A stretch of DNA of 64,000 bases from CAVQBL01 sp963710715 (GCA_963710715.1 CAVQBL010000014.1:1-64000), one strand, 5' to 3'; shown: positions 44,287 to 54,507, counted from the stretch's first letter. Notes: generated from the sequence alone by a model not told the origin. A program made the numbers and translations.

Positions 44287-45065
44287 ACATTATCCTCATG
44301 ATTTAGTAGGCTGCATTCCCTTAATACATAGTTTATAGTTTCCTTAAACTCACCTGTTAGCTGAGTATATACAATATTTTTTTTAATTATCTTTTTCAAG
44401 TCTTTCTCTTGCAATTTTTTCCATGCCTCAGTTGCTCGCATGTTACAGGCAATAGTTAAATCACTAATATGATCGTCTAAGCGCAGTAGTTTAAAATGTT
44501 TTGCTTCAAATTCTATGGTCTGAATTACTTGATTAATCGCTTTTTCAGAATCCTCGTATTCTCTTACTTTTGTATTAAGCCAGTAAGCTGTATTCTCATT
44601 AGGAATTGCAAGCTCTACCTTACTATCCCGGAAACGATGAATTTCTCCTTTTTTTTTGCTTTCATCCTCGTAATTATACATTGCTCCATCTTTATTTTTC
44701 TCACATTTCATTTCCTTTATCAGTACTTGGTGCATTAAGCTCGGACCAGTACGTTTAATTGTGGCATATTTAATATTGTTTCCAGAATGTGCGGCAATAG
44801 CATGGGATACAGCTAACTCACTTGACAAGTTATAATTGTTACGAGCAAATAGTGACATCTGATGAACTGCGCTATTTAGTTTATTGGTTGCAAAAGTGTC
44901 ATTACCAAGCTCATCTACGCCGAATACTTTTAATTGTTCATTTTTAGCCTGAGGTTGTTGTGTGCAATGTTCTAAATACATTACGTGATCGCAGGAATAC
45001 TGCTGCGAAAAAAGAGTAGCTAAGCTATCCTTACCTGGGATTATAAATTCTTTTGGAAGGAACAT
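44145..45065 (-). CDS. hypothetical protein, 306 aa
   Basis: No family recognised. The protein is charged and helical (KAINQVIQTIEFEAKHFKLL, MRATEAWKKLQEKDLKKIIK). The last 40 residues (FKITALMIVTLICLILDYLM...) are read from the LRR gene's DNA in another frame and look unnatural. The real end may be near 44290, with the long overlap created by a small indel. Both genes may have been one unit (toxin/effector pair or split protein). Confidence 0.45.
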   Translation of the reverse strand: MFLPKEFIIPGKDSLATLFSQQYSCDHVMYLEHCTQQPQAKNEQLKVFGVDELGNDTFATNKLNSAVHQMSLFARNNYNLSSELAVSHAIAAHSGNNIKYATIKRTGPSLMHQVLIKEMKCEKNKDGAMYNYEDESKKKGEIHRFRDSKVELAIPNENTAYWLNTKVREYEDSEKAINQVIQTIEFEAKHFKLLRLDDHISDLTIACNMRATEAWKKLQEKDLKKIIKKNIVYTQLTGEFKETINYVLRECSLLNHEDNVCQTYQKELKNKFKITALMIVTLICLILDYLMMIFLSCRSYYNEVNL

Positions 45066-45232
45066 AAGTCACTATTGCGATGGTTGCAATCATTGTAGGG
45101 GACATACTACTCATACGTTTATTTTAGTTGAAGGCCACCCATGAATTTTACAGATATTATGTAAGGTATTAAAGTTCAGAGCTCTTGATATCAGCAGGTT
45201 TGCGGGTATTACTTTACATATCGTGCCGAGAA

Positions 45233-45317
45233 TGGTGCGAAAGGAGAGACTCGAACTCTCACGGGATACCCCACTGGAACCTAAATCCAGCGCGTCTACC
45301 AGTTCCGCCACTTTCGC
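45233..45317 (-). tRNA. tRNA-Leu (TAG)
   Basis: GCGAAAG/CTTTCGC acceptor, anticodon TAG in gatttaggt, a long variable arm, T-loop gttcgagtc, CCA encoded. 85 bases, as expected for Leu. Confidence 0.95.
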
Positions 45318-45643
45318 AATCGATTTAGGATAATACATAATAAGTAATTACTCAGCAAACTCCACTGAATGAATTGTGCCCGTGCCTGTCTTTTCAGTAG
45401 GGTCTGAAACAGACCCTAATAAGCCTTGAGTTTCCAATTTTTTACCCCATATTTATATCTTAAGTGCCAAGGTATGGGTTCCCTTACCGGCCTTTTTTTT
45501 ATATAATGTCATAAACTTATGAATCATTATGAATAGAAAAAGAAAGGGGCAGGCATAAGCTATGCCTTATGGTATTTCTTTTGCTTTTAACATATTGTTT
45601 TTCATGGAATTTTAATTATTAAGATCAATCAACTGAGGTAATT
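45318..45643 (+). other. 326-base gap with a hairpin and an orphan terminator
   Basis: Between tRNA-Leu and tig. It contains the perfect hairpin TAGGGTCTG-aaa-CAGACCCTA (45398-45418) and, further on, a stem ggtatggg/cccttacc flanked by gcc/ggc (45466-45490) followed by eight T. No plus-strand gene precedes this terminator, so it may end a small RNA starting around 45330-45380. The tig promoter is probably in the AT-rich stretch after 45500. Confidence 0.45.
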
Positions 45644-46936
45644 ATGCAAGTGACTGTTGAGGCACCAAATAAACTTGAAAGACGTCTTACCATTGTGGTT
45701 CCAGTTGAAACAATGGATGCTGCGTATGATAAACGCATTGCCAATTTGTCTAAGACTGCAAAAGTGAAAGGGTTTCGCCCTGGTAAAGTGCCTCTTACCT
45801 ATGTAAAACAATATTATGGCGATGTAGCGCGTCAAGAAGCGCTTAGCGAAGTCATACAATCCTCGCTTTATTCTGCTATGCAGCAAGAAAAGTTACACCC
45901 AGTGGGTGTTCCGACGGTTGAGCCTAAAACGGTTATCGCTGGCCAGCCATTAGAATTTATTGCTGTGTTTGAAGTATTCCCAGAAGTTGGCAATGTTAGC
46001 TTTGCAATGAATGCGATTGAAAAGCACGTGGCAAAAATTACCGAAGCTGACATTACTCAAGTAGTAGAGCGTTTGCGTTCACAACATATTACGTGGCGTA
46101 AAGTGGATCGAATAGCTAAAGAAAAAGATCAAGTCGTCATTGATTTTCGTGGCACCATTGATGGTAGAGTATTCACAGGTGGCGAAGCCCATGACTATCC
46201 CATTGTATTAGGTAGCAAAACAATGCTTCCTGGTTTTGAAGAAGGACTTATCGGCACAAAAGCAGGCGAAGAAAAAATTATTTCAGTCGCTTTTCCAGAA
46301 AATTATTTTGCAAAAGAAGTGGCGGGCAAATCTGCAGAGTTTACCACGCAAGTGCGCCAAGTTTCAGAACCCGACATGCCAGAATTGAATAGCGATTTAA
46401 TTAAAAAACTGGGTATTGAGAATGGCAAACTAGAAGACTTGCACACAGAAATTAAAAATAATTTAGAGCGCGAAAAAAATCGTATGGTTCAAGCGAAATT
46501 AAAAGCCCAAGTATTTGATAAATTGTTAGAGCAGAATCCGCTTGACGTGCCCAATGCGCTTATCAAGCAAGAAGCAAAACGCATTCATGATCAAGTACAC
46601 TCACATCATGGCGAGCATAAACATACTGCTGCTGAAATGGCGGTTTTCGAGACAGCTGCAAAGCGTAATGTGATTTTAGGTTTGTTGGTTGGTGAATACG
46701 CTAAACAGCAAAAATTAGCTGTCGATAAAACACGTGTTAAAGCGCATCTGGAAAACGTTGCATCTGCTTATGAAAATCCAAATGAAATTATCCAATGGTA
46801 TTCCAGCGATAAACGTCGATTCGCAGAAATTGAAATGTTTGTTTTAGAAGAGCAAATTATGGAAAAACTACTTGAAGGTGTTTCTATTACAGAAAAACCA
46901 ATAAGCTACAATGAACTTATTGCTCAATATCGGTAG
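45644..46936 (+). CDS. tig: trigger factor
   Basis: 430 residues; GAGG at the right distance before the ATG. The ribosome-binding signature GFRPGKVP (in KVKGFRPGKVPLTYVKQYYG) is present, as are the FKBP-type middle domain (DFRGTIDGRVFTGGEAHDYP) and a helical C-terminal chaperone domain. It binds nascent chains at the ribosome exit. First gene of tig-clpP-clpX-lon, as in many gammaproteobacteria. Confidence 0.97.
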   Translation: MQVTVEAPNKLERRLTIVVPVETMDAAYDKRIANLSKTAKVKGFRPGKVPLTYVKQYYGDVARQEALSEVIQSSLYSAMQQEKLHPVGVPTVEPKTVIAGQPLEFIAVFEVFPEVGNVSFAMNAIEKHVAKITEADITQVVERLRSQHITWRKVDRIAKEKDQVVIDFRGTIDGRVFTGGEAHDYPIVLGSKTMLPGFEEGLIGTKAGEEKIISVAFPENYFAKEVAGKSAEFTTQVRQVSEPDMPELNSDLIKKLGIENGKLEDLHTEIKNNLEREKNRMVQAKLKAQVFDKLLEQNPLDVPNALIKQEAKRIHDQVHSHHGEHKHTAAEMAVFETAAKRNVILGLLVGEYAKQQKLAVDKTRVKAHLENVASAYENPNEIIQWYSSDKRRFAEIEMFVLEEQIMEKLLEGVSITEKPISYNELIAQYR

Positions 46937-46986
46937 AATGCTATAGCTCTTCAGAAAAAATTAATAACTAAGGGAAACATCAAACT

Positions 46987-47628
46987 ATGCGTAAGAACCC
47001 AGAGACAATTGTTAATTCTAATCTTGTACCCATTGTAGTCGAACAAACCGCAAGAGGAGAGCGTTCTTTTGATATTTTTTCTAGATTATTAAAAGATCGC
47101 CTCATTTTTATTGTGGGTCCAATTGATGATTACACTGCAAATCTCGTCGTGGCGCAGTTATTATTTTTAGAATCAGAAAATCCAGATAAAGATATTTCAA
47201 TTTATATTAATTCTCCAGGCGGTGTGGTGACAGCGGGGCTCGCTATTTACGACACAATGCAATTTATTAAACCGGATGTGAGCACTATGTGTATTGGACA
47301 AGCTGCGAGTATGGGTGCTTTGTTATTAGCAGGTGGAGCAGACGGCAAACGCTATTGCTTGCCTAATTCGCGTGTCATGATTCACCAACCATTAGGTGGT
47401 GTGCAAGGTCAAGCTTCTGATATCGCTATTCATGCAGAAGAGACATTAAAAATTCGTACTCGCCTTAATAAAATTTTATCGAAACACACTAAACAACCGG
47501 AAGAAGTCATAGCAAAAGATACCGATAGAGATAATTTCATGGGTCCAGAAAGAGCGCGTGAATATGGATTGATCGATAAAATTTTAGAGCATCAGGAAAA
47601 ATATTCCTACCGAAAAAGACAAAGGTAA
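46987..47628 (+). CDS. clpP: ATP-dependent Clp protease proteolytic subunit
   Basis: 213 residues. The catalytic Ser is in GQAASMGALLL and the His in RVMIHQPLGG; the Asp follows in the usual place. DRLIFIVGPIDDYTANLVVA and YINSPGGVVTAGLAIYDTMQ are conserved. Forms the tetradecameric peptidase used with ClpX. 50 bases after tig. Confidence 0.97.
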   Translation: MRKNPETIVNSNLVPIVVEQTARGERSFDIFSRLLKDRLIFIVGPIDDYTANLVVAQLLFLESENPDKDISIYINSPGGVVTAGLAIYDTMQFIKPDVSTMCIGQAASMGALLLAGGADGKRYCLPNSRVMIHQPLGGVQGQASDIAIHAEETLKIRTRLNKILSKHTKQPEEVIAKDTDRDNFMGPERAREYGLIDKILEHQEKYSYRKRQR

Positions 47629-47676
47629 ATCAAAATAATTTCACACTCAAACTTTCTATTAAAAAGAGGTTTTACT

Positions 47677-48948
47677 ATGAGCGTTGGTCAGAAAAATAAT
47701 GGGAACAAAGTATTGCACTGTTCATTCTGTGGCAAAAGCCAACATGAAGTTCGAAAACTGATTGCAGGCCCCTCTGTATATGTTTGTGATGAATGCGTAG
47801 TGCTTTGCACTGAAATTATCAGTGAAGAAACACGTGGTAATCCGACTCCTGAACAGAATTTGCCTCGATTGCCAACTCCAATGGAAATACGTAAAACATT
47901 AGATGAATATGTTGTTGGGCAACCCTATGCTAAAAAAACATTAGCAGTTGCAGTTTACAATCATTACAAGCGATTACGTCATCGTTCTAAAGATGAAGTT
48001 GAGCTGAGTAAAAGTAACATATTACTGATAGGCCCTACAGGAAGTGGTAAAACTCTGTTAGCTGAAACATTGGCAAGATTATTGAATGTTCCATTTGTCA
48101 TTGCGGATGCCACCACTCTTACTGAAGCGGGCTATGTGGGCGAAGATGTTGAAAATATCATCCAAAAATTACTACAAAAATGTGACTACGATGTAGTAAA
48201 AGCACAAACTGGCATTGTTTACATTGATGAAATCGATAAGATTTCACGTAAGTCAGAAAACCCCTCTATTACGCGCGATGTCTCAGGCGAAGGGGTGCAG
48301 CAAGCTTTATTAAAACTCATTGAAGGTACCATTGCTTCTGTCCCACCACAAGGTGGCCGTAAACATCCACAACAAGAGTTTATTCAAGTAGATACGCGTA
48401 ATATCTTGTTTATTTGTGGAGGTGCATTTGCAGGACTTGAAAAAGTAATCCGTGACCGTTCTGAAAAAACAGGCATTGGCTTTTCTGCAGAAATTCACAG
48501 CAAAACTGACTCAAAGTCCTTAGATCAGCTATTACGTGAGGTGGAACCTTCTGATTTAATTAAATATGGGTTGATTCCAGAATTGATTGGCCGTTTACCG
48601 GTTGTTGCTACCTTAGAAGAACTGGATAAAGAAGCTTTAGTGAAAATCCTTACAGAACCCAAAAACGCATTGGTTAAGCAGTATCGTAAGATCTTCGAAA
48701 TGGAAGATGTTGCCTTAGAATTTAGAGATAGCGCCTTAAATACCATTGCTGAACGCTGCGTAGAGAAGAAAACGGGGGCTCGTGGCTTGCGTTCTATCCT
48801 AGAAAAAGTACTTCTTAATATTATGTATGAATTGCCCACATTAAATAACGTTTCGAAAGTGATTATCGATGAAACAACCATAACAGGAGAGTCTGAGCCC
48901 ATCATGATGTATGAAAATCATGATCAAAATTTTGCTACGAGTGAATGA
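47677..48948 (+). CDS. clpX: ATP-dependent Clp protease ATPase subunit
   Basis: 423 residues. Zinc finger CSFC...CDEC at the front, Walker A GPTGSGKT, Walker B VYIDEIDKIS, the pore loop GYVGEDVENII and the ClpP-binding loop (IGF type: KTGIGFSAEIH). Unfolds substrates and feeds them to ClpP. 48 bases after clpP, no frameshift. Confidence 0.97.
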   Translation: MSVGQKNNGNKVLHCSFCGKSQHEVRKLIAGPSVYVCDECVVLCTEIISEETRGNPTPEQNLPRLPTPMEIRKTLDEYVVGQPYAKKTLAVAVYNHYKRLRHRSKDEVELSKSNILLIGPTGSGKTLLAETLARLLNVPFVIADATTLTEAGYVGEDVENIIQKLLQKCDYDVVKAQTGIVYIDEIDKISRKSENPSITRDVSGEGVQQALLKLIEGTIASVPPQGGRKHPQQEFIQVDTRNILFICGGAFAGLEKVIRDRSEKTGIGFSAEIHSKTDSKSLDQLLREVEPSDLIKYGLIPELIGRLPVVATLEELDKEALVKILTEPKNALVKQYRKIFEMEDVALEFRDSALNTIAERCVEKKTGARGLRSILEKVLLNIMYELPTLNNVSKVIIDETTITGESEPIMMYENHDQNFATSE

Positions 48949-48956
48949 GGAGTATC

Positions 48957-49065
48957 CGTCATTGCGAGGAGTGCTCTTCGCGACGAAGCAATCCAGTGCT
49001 GCCTTCAATAAATGCTGTCCTGGATTGCCACGCCCAGCAAAAAGCGCTGGGCTCGCAATGTGACG
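48957..49065. repeat. palindromic intergenic element, copy 7
   Basis: cgtcattgcgag ... gacgaagcaatccag ... ctggattgccacgcc ... gctcgcaatgtgacg, between clpX and lon. Confidence 0.88.
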
Positions 49066-49140
49066 CTGAATAGTTGTAAGTATTGTTCTATACTTAAAGA
49101 GTGGGCAAACCAACAATGTGGGTGACGAGGAACTAAAACT

Positions 49141-51584
49141 ATGACAGCACCGGCTAAACCAGCTAAGCACGAGAAAATCCTATTATCAGTTCCCGTATTA
49201 CCGTTAAGGGATGTCGTTGTTTATCCTTATATGGTTATACCTTTATTTGTAGGCCGTGAAAGGTCCATTAAAGCCCTGGAAGTGGCTATGGCAGCAGATA
49301 AGCAAATTCTGCTTGACTACCCAAAAAAGCGCATCAGAAGACCAACCTACAGAAGAGAGTATTTACCGTATAGGTACTCTGGCAACAGTTTTGCAGCTAT
49401 TAAAATTACCGGATGGTACAGTTAAAGTTCTCATTGAGGGAGTGAGGCGCTCTCGCGTGACTCGCTTTGTGAGCAACGAAACTTACTTTTTAGCGGATAT
49501 TGAATTTATTGATGATGAAAATACAGGATCACGTGAAATTGAAATTCTGATTCGCTCCTTAAAATCTCAATTTGAACAATATGTAAAACTCAATCGAAAA
49601 ATTCCTGCAGAGATTTTAGCCTCTGTGACGGCGATAGAAGATGGTAGTCGACTTGCAGATACGATTGCTGCACATTTATCTTTAAAGCTAGATGAAAAGC
49701 AAAAGCTTCTTGAGATTACAGATTTATCTAAGCGCCTCGAAAAATTAGTCGGCGTCATGGAATCAGAAATTGATTTACTCCAAGTCGAAAAGAAAATTCG
49801 TGGCCGAGTTAAGCGTCAAATGGAAAAAACTCAGCGCGAGTATTATCTCAATGAGCAAATGAAAGCGATACAAAAAGAATTAGGCGAGCTGGAAGAAGTT
49901 CCCAACGAACTCGATGCGCTTGCAAAAAAACTTGAAAAATCAGGTATGCCAACGGAAGCACGTGAAAAATGCAAAGCAGAATTAAATAAATTAAAAATGA
50001 TGTCGCCTATGTCTGCAGAGGCAACAGTATCACGTAATTATCTTGATTGGATGTTGTCATTGCCATGGAAGAAACATTCAAAATTACGTGCAAGTTTAGC
50101 GCAAGCAGAAAAGATTTTGGAAGCTGAACATTTCGGCTTGAAAGAAGTTAAAGAAAGAATTCTTGAATATCTAGCAGTACAAAAACGCGTAAAAAAACTC
50201 AAAGGTCCTATTTTGTGTTTGGTTGGTCCGCCTGGTGTGGGTAAAACATCACTTGGGGCAATCTATTGCGAAGGCAACGGGCCGTAAGTTTGTGCGTATG
50301 TCCTTGGCGGAATACGTGATGAGGCAGAAATTAGAGGTCATCGTCGCACTTATATCGGTGCAATGCCAGGTAAAATCCTGCAAAAAATTTCCAAAACAGA
50401 TGTATGCAATCCATTTTTTCTATTAGATGAAATGGACAAAATGGCTATGGATTTTCGTGGTGATCCTGCATCCGCATTATTAGAAGTGTTAGATCCTGAA
50501 CAAAATCATGCATTCAATGATCACTATCTTGAAGTCGATTATGATCTTTCTCATGTCATGTTTGTTGCGACGGCAAATACACTCGAAATTCCTCCGGCTT
50601 TGCGTGATCGTATGGAAATTATTCGCATTCCAGGCTATACCGAAGATGAGAAAATTAATATTGCTTTACGGCATTTGATTCCAAAACAATTAAAAGCCAA
50701 TGGATTAAAAGTATCGGAAGCGGAAATTCCTGCTGATGTGATACAACATATTGTGCGTTATTATACGCGCGAAGCAGGAGTGCGTAACTTAGAAAGAGAA
50801 ATTTCAAAAATTTGCCGCAAAATTGTAAAAGAAGTTTTATTGAAAACAAAATCTAAAAAAGCACGTATTGAAATTGCTGATCTTAGAAAAATATTTAGGT
50901 GTAAGACGTTACCGCTACGATGTCGCAGGTTTAAAAGACCAAGTCGGACAAGTGAAAGGTTTGGCTTGGACAGAAGTGGGAGGTGAATTGCTTGAGATTG
51001 AGGCAGTCACTGTCCCAGGCAAAGGCAAGACTATTTATACTGGCCAGCTGGGCGAAGTCATGCAAGAGTCTATTCAAGCAGCGCTGACGGTGGTGCGTGC
51101 TCGTTCTCCACTATTGGGTATTCCCAAACACTTTTATGAGAAACATGATATACATATCCATGTACCTGAGGGAGCCACACCTAAAGATGGCCCGAGTGCG
51201 GGTATTAGTATGTGTACTGCCTTGGTTTCTGTATTAACTCACATACCGGTTCGTGCAGATTATGCAATGACAGGAGAAATTACCTTACGTGGCGAAGTTT
51301 TACCAGTTGGTGGCATTAAAGAGAAACTCTTGGCTGCTCATCGTGGCGGCATCAAGAATGTCATTATTCCAGCAGAGAATGTGAAGGATCTGAAAGAAAT
51401 TCCAGACAACATTAAACAAGACTTAGCAATCAAGCCAGTACGCTGGATTGATGAAGTACTAACACATGCTTTGAATGGCTATCCAACACGCTTAGCTACT
51501 AAGCATAAAAAAATCAAACCACTCATTGCGAGTGAGCATAAAAAAATTAAGAAAGTGGATAGGGATAGAGATAGGGCGCATTGA
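49141..51584 (+). pseudogene. lon: Lon protease with four single-base indels
   Basis: All Lon regions are there, but in four frames. The N-domain is LPLRDVVVYPYMVIPLFVGR and then, after an extra G at 49315, KSASEDQPTEESIYRIGTLA. Walker A GPPGVGKTSLG is followed by an extra G in the GGGG at 50255-50258, then GQSIAKATGRKFVRMSL, then one missing G near 50307. DEMDKMAMDFRGDPASALLE continues in frame. An extra A near 50885 precedes EKYLGVRRYRYDVAGLKDQV, and the protease domain has KDGPSAGISMCTALVS with the catalytic Ser and VGGIKEKLLAAHRGG with Lys. Corrected length is about 813 residues, normal. The residues stay highly conserved, so inactivation is very recent or the bases are misread. Confidence 0.93.
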
Positions 51585-51602
51585 TGAGAATCCCCCCGTC
51601 TC

Positions 51603-51713
51603 CGTCATTGCGAGCCCGCGCGCGCTTTTTGCGCGGGCGTGGCAATCCAGACGGCATGAGAATGTTCCCCTGGATTGCTTCGTCCCATAAAAAAGATGGG
51701 GCTCGCAATGACG
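51603..51713. repeat. palindromic intergenic element, copy 8
   Basis: cgtcattgcgag ... gtggcaatccag ... ctggattgcttcgtc ... gctcgcaatgacg, 19 bases after the lon stop. Confidence 0.88.
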
Positions 51714-51865
51714 AGCTCGAGAAAATATATATCTAGAGCTTCTTGACACGAGTTTCCCCCTGTTGGTATAAATCACACTCCAATCGAAGCTCATTTCATT
51801 GCGCGTGAGCTTGCGGTAGGCTGTTGATGTAAACATAAACATATGGATAGAAGAGAGTAGCTAAT

Positions 51866-52147
51866 ATGAATAGAACAGAGCTTATTGAATTTGTTGCGGA
51901 AAAAGCAGGGCTAACTAAAGAAGCTGCGGATCGTGCGCTTAATGCATTCGTAGATGGTGTTATTGTATCGCTTAAGAAAGGTATTCCCGTTGTAATGGTG
52001 AACTTTGGTAAATTTCATGTTAAAGATCGTGCTGCACGAGAAGGACGTAATCTCAAAACTGGCGAAAAAATTAAAATTAAAGCGACAAAAGCAGTTAGCT
52101 TTAAAGCAGGTAAAGCATTAAAAGATGCTGTGAAAGAAGGTATGTAA
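51866..52147 (+). CDS. hupB: DNA-binding protein HU
   Basis: 93 residues. MNRTELIEFVAEKAGLTKEA and the DNA-binding arm region FGKFHVKDRAAREGRNLKTG are the HU signature; ATKAVSFKAGKALKDAV closes it. The usual 'RNPxTG' arm tip reads 'RNLKTG' here, which removes the intercalating Pro, unusual for HU. It compacts DNA. In the standard place after lon. Confidence 0.93.
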   Translation: MNRTELIEFVAEKAGLTKEAADRALNAFVDGVIVSLKKGIPVVMVNFGKFHVKDRAAREGRNLKTGEKIKIKATKAVSFKAGKALKDAVKEGM

Positions 52148-52171
52148 TTTGTAGCAACTGTCTTGAACTCT

Positions 52172-52212
52172 GCGTTCCCTCCCCTTCAACGCTTTTGTTG
52201 GAGGGGAATGCG
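52172..52212 (+). terminator. hairpin after hupB
   Basis: gcgttccctccccttcaac and gttggaggggaatgc form an imperfect long stem around cttttg. There is no T-run after it, so it may be an RNA-stabilising structure or a rho-type site. Confidence 0.4.
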
Positions 52213-52234
52213 TTGGAGGAGAAGGTAAATATAC

Positions 52235-52310
52235 GGGTGCTTAGCTCAGCTGGGAGAGCATCGCCCTTACAAGGCGAGGGTCGTAGGTTCGATCCCTACA
52301 GCACCCACCA
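52235..52310 (+). tRNA. tRNA-Val (TAC)
   Basis: GGGTGCT/AGCACCC acceptor, anticodon TAC in cccttacaag, T-loop gttcgatcc, CCA encoded. Confidence 0.95.
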
Positions 52311-52430
52311 ATTTATCAAGGACTTACTACCAATATTAAGCAATGCTTAAAATAGGTATCCCACTTTTTGCCCCACTTATCCTTTCGGCGGCGGCTTTTA
52401 GCGGAAAAAGGGTAGGTAATTAAGAATTAA

Positions 52431-52507
52431 GGAGTGGTAGTTCAGTTGGTTAGAATACCGGCCTGTCACGCCGGGGGTCGCGGGTTCGAGTCCCGTCCAC
52501 TCCGCCA
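52431..52507 (+). tRNA. tRNA-Asp (GTC)
   Basis: GGAGTGG/CCACTCC acceptor, anticodon GTC in cctgtcacg, T-loop gttcgagtc, CCA encoded. 44 bases before ppiD. Confidence 0.95.
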
Positions 52508-52550
52508 AATAGTAATGCATCTATAGCTAAATTAAGAAGAAGCAACGTTT

Positions 52551-54452
52551 ATGCTACAAAGCATTCGTGATCGTACACAGGGTTGGATAGCTGGAGTTAT
52601 TATCTCTATTCTAATTCTTTCATTTGCTCTATGGGGTATCCATAGTTACATGATTGGTGGCGGTGGCGACATAGATGCAGCTAAAGTAAACGGTGTTGAA
52701 ATTACAAAAGCTCAACTCTCGGCTGCTTATGAACGGATGCGTCGTCAAATGCAAGCGCAACTCGGCCCTGATTCCTTAGATACTGAGACGAATCTAAAAG
52801 CGCATGCCCTGCAAACCTTAATTAGTGTAGAAGTCCTTAAACAAGGAGCGCTTGCTGAAGGTTATAGAATATCCTCTCCTCAAATCGACAATTTCATACT
52901 CAGGATTCCTGAGTTTCAAGTAAATGGCCAGTTTTCTGAAGAGCGTTTTCGGCAGCTATTAAATGTGTCACTCTTTAGCTCAAACGAATTTATGGAGCTT
53001 ATCAGAACGGGATTACTCACTGAGCAGCCACGATTGGGAGTTATCCTTACTTCATTTGCTTTACCAAATGAAGTGACAGATACGGTAGCTCTTATCGATC
53101 AAGTACGTAAAATCCAATATGTTATTGTGCCAAGATCCATTATTGATAAAAACAGTATTGAAATATCGGATGACAAAATTCATGCTTATTACCAGCACCA
53201 TCAAGATGAATTTAAAACACCTGAAAAAGTAAGCGTGGATTATGTTGAATTGTCAGTGAAAGACTTAATGGCAAGCCAGCATGTAGGCGATAAAGATCTT
53301 GCAAGCTTTTATCACGAGAACATTGCTTCTTACACTGAACCAAAGCAGTGGAAGGTGATGAAAATTATTGTTCCACTTGCTGAAAACGCGAGCGACCAAG
53401 AAACTAAAGCTGCAAATAGTAAAGTTCAAGACATACTCCAAAAAATAAAACAAGGCACGCGTTTTTCAGTACTTGCGCGCGAGCTTTCAACAGAGAAAAA
53501 ATCAACAAATAAATCTCTAGAGTGGATTACGTTGGCAGCAGCCCCTGTTGATTGGCAAAAAGCATTATCAACCTTAACAAGACTTGGCCAAATCAGTGAG
53601 CCTATACATACTAGTGATGGAATTGTTTTACTTAAAGTTGAAGATATTAAAGAACCTGTTGTTAAACCGTTCCATAAAGTAAAAGAAAAAGTCAGGATGG
53701 CTATAGCACATCAGCAAGCAGTAGAAAAATTTGCTGATTTGAGAGAAAAATTTGCTAATGCTGCTTATGAACATCCTGATTCGTTGCAAGCTGCTGCTGA
53801 TACTTTGGAATTGAAGGTACAAACCAGTGAATTATTTACTCGCAATAGTGGGAACGATGATGACGATATGACTGCTAATAAAAAATTCCGTGAAGCCGCT
53901 TTCAGTAACGATGTATTAAATTCACAAAATAACAGTGATGTTATTCAAGTTGGCCCAGAATCAGTGGTGGTATTGCGAGTTAAATCGCATGTTCCAGCAG
54001 CATTAATGCCATTGAAAACAGTACAAAAACAAATCGTAGATAAATTAACAGCCAGTGAATTAGATGCTAGAGTTCAACAACGTGCCAAGGAAATTAAACA
54101 AAAATTACAACAGCCAGGCGCTGATCCTCAGCAAGTTGCGCTGGATTATCACCTGAATTTACAGAATACAGATTTTGTAGGACGTAATTCTTCTAATAAG
54201 GTCAATTCGGCAATCTTATACGCAGCATTTCGTATTCCGCGCCATCAAGCGAGTGCCAAGAATTTTTATACGATTGTTAAAGTGCCAGAAGGATTTGCTA
54301 TTGTCACTTCACTTGCTGAACGCAATGGTAGCTTCGATGCAAATCAACAAGAAGTGTTTGCAGAACAAGTACAAAACAGCCAAGGCTTATTGGAATATGG
54401 TTTGTATAAACAAAGCTTGATGGATAGAGCGAAGATTGTGGTGGAGTCTTGA
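52551..54452 (+). CDS. ppiD: periplasmic peptidyl-prolyl isomerase PpiD
   Basis: 633 residues. One N-terminal membrane anchor (GWIAGVIISILILSFALWGI). SurA-N-like helices follow (AAKVNGVEITKAQLSAAYER). The parvulin-type domain is around residues 250-360 (LARELSTEKKSTNKSLEWIT, GQISEPIHTSDGIVLLKVED). Anchored chaperone for outer-membrane and secreted proteins. Normal length and position after hupB. Confidence 0.92.
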   Translation: MLQSIRDRTQGWIAGVIISILILSFALWGIHSYMIGGGGDIDAAKVNGVEITKAQLSAAYERMRRQMQAQLGPDSLDTETNLKAHALQTLISVEVLKQGALAEGYRISSPQIDNFILRIPEFQVNGQFSEERFRQLLNVSLFSSNEFMELIRTGLLTEQPRLGVILTSFALPNEVTDTVALIDQVRKIQYVIVPRSIIDKNSIEISDDKIHAYYQHHQDEFKTPEKVSVDYVELSVKDLMASQHVGDKDLASFYHENIASYTEPKQWKVMKIIVPLAENASDQETKAANSKVQDILQKIKQGTRFSVLARELSTEKKSTNKSLEWITLAAAPVDWQKALSTLTRLGQISEPIHTSDGIVLLKVEDIKEPVVKPFHKVKEKVRMAIAHQQAVEKFADLREKFANAAYEHPDSLQAAADTLELKVQTSELFTRNSGNDDDDMTANKKFREAAFSNDVLNSQNNSDVIQVGPESVVVLRVKSHVPAALMPLKTVQKQIVDKLTASELDARVQQRAKEIKQKLQQPGADPQQVALDYHLNLQNTDFVGRNSSNKVNSAILYAAFRIPRHQASAKNFYTIVKVPEGFAIVTSLAERNGSFDANQQEVFAEQVQNSQGLLEYGLYKQSLMDRAKIVVES

Positions 54453-54453
54453 T

Positions 54454-54507
54454 CGTCATTGCGAGGCCCCCTGCATGCTCTTTGCAGGGGGGGCGAAGCA
54501 ATCCAGG
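54454..54507. repeat. palindromic intergenic element, copy 9 (left half only)
   Basis: cgtcattgcgaggccccc ... ggggcgaagcaatccagg, then it stops. The right half is absent. It lies exactly between the ppiD end and the stop codon of the next gene (54508). Confidence 0.8.

Noticed and set aside
45111..45338. Minus-strand frame of 75 codons
   Set aside because: Reads through tRNA-Leu.
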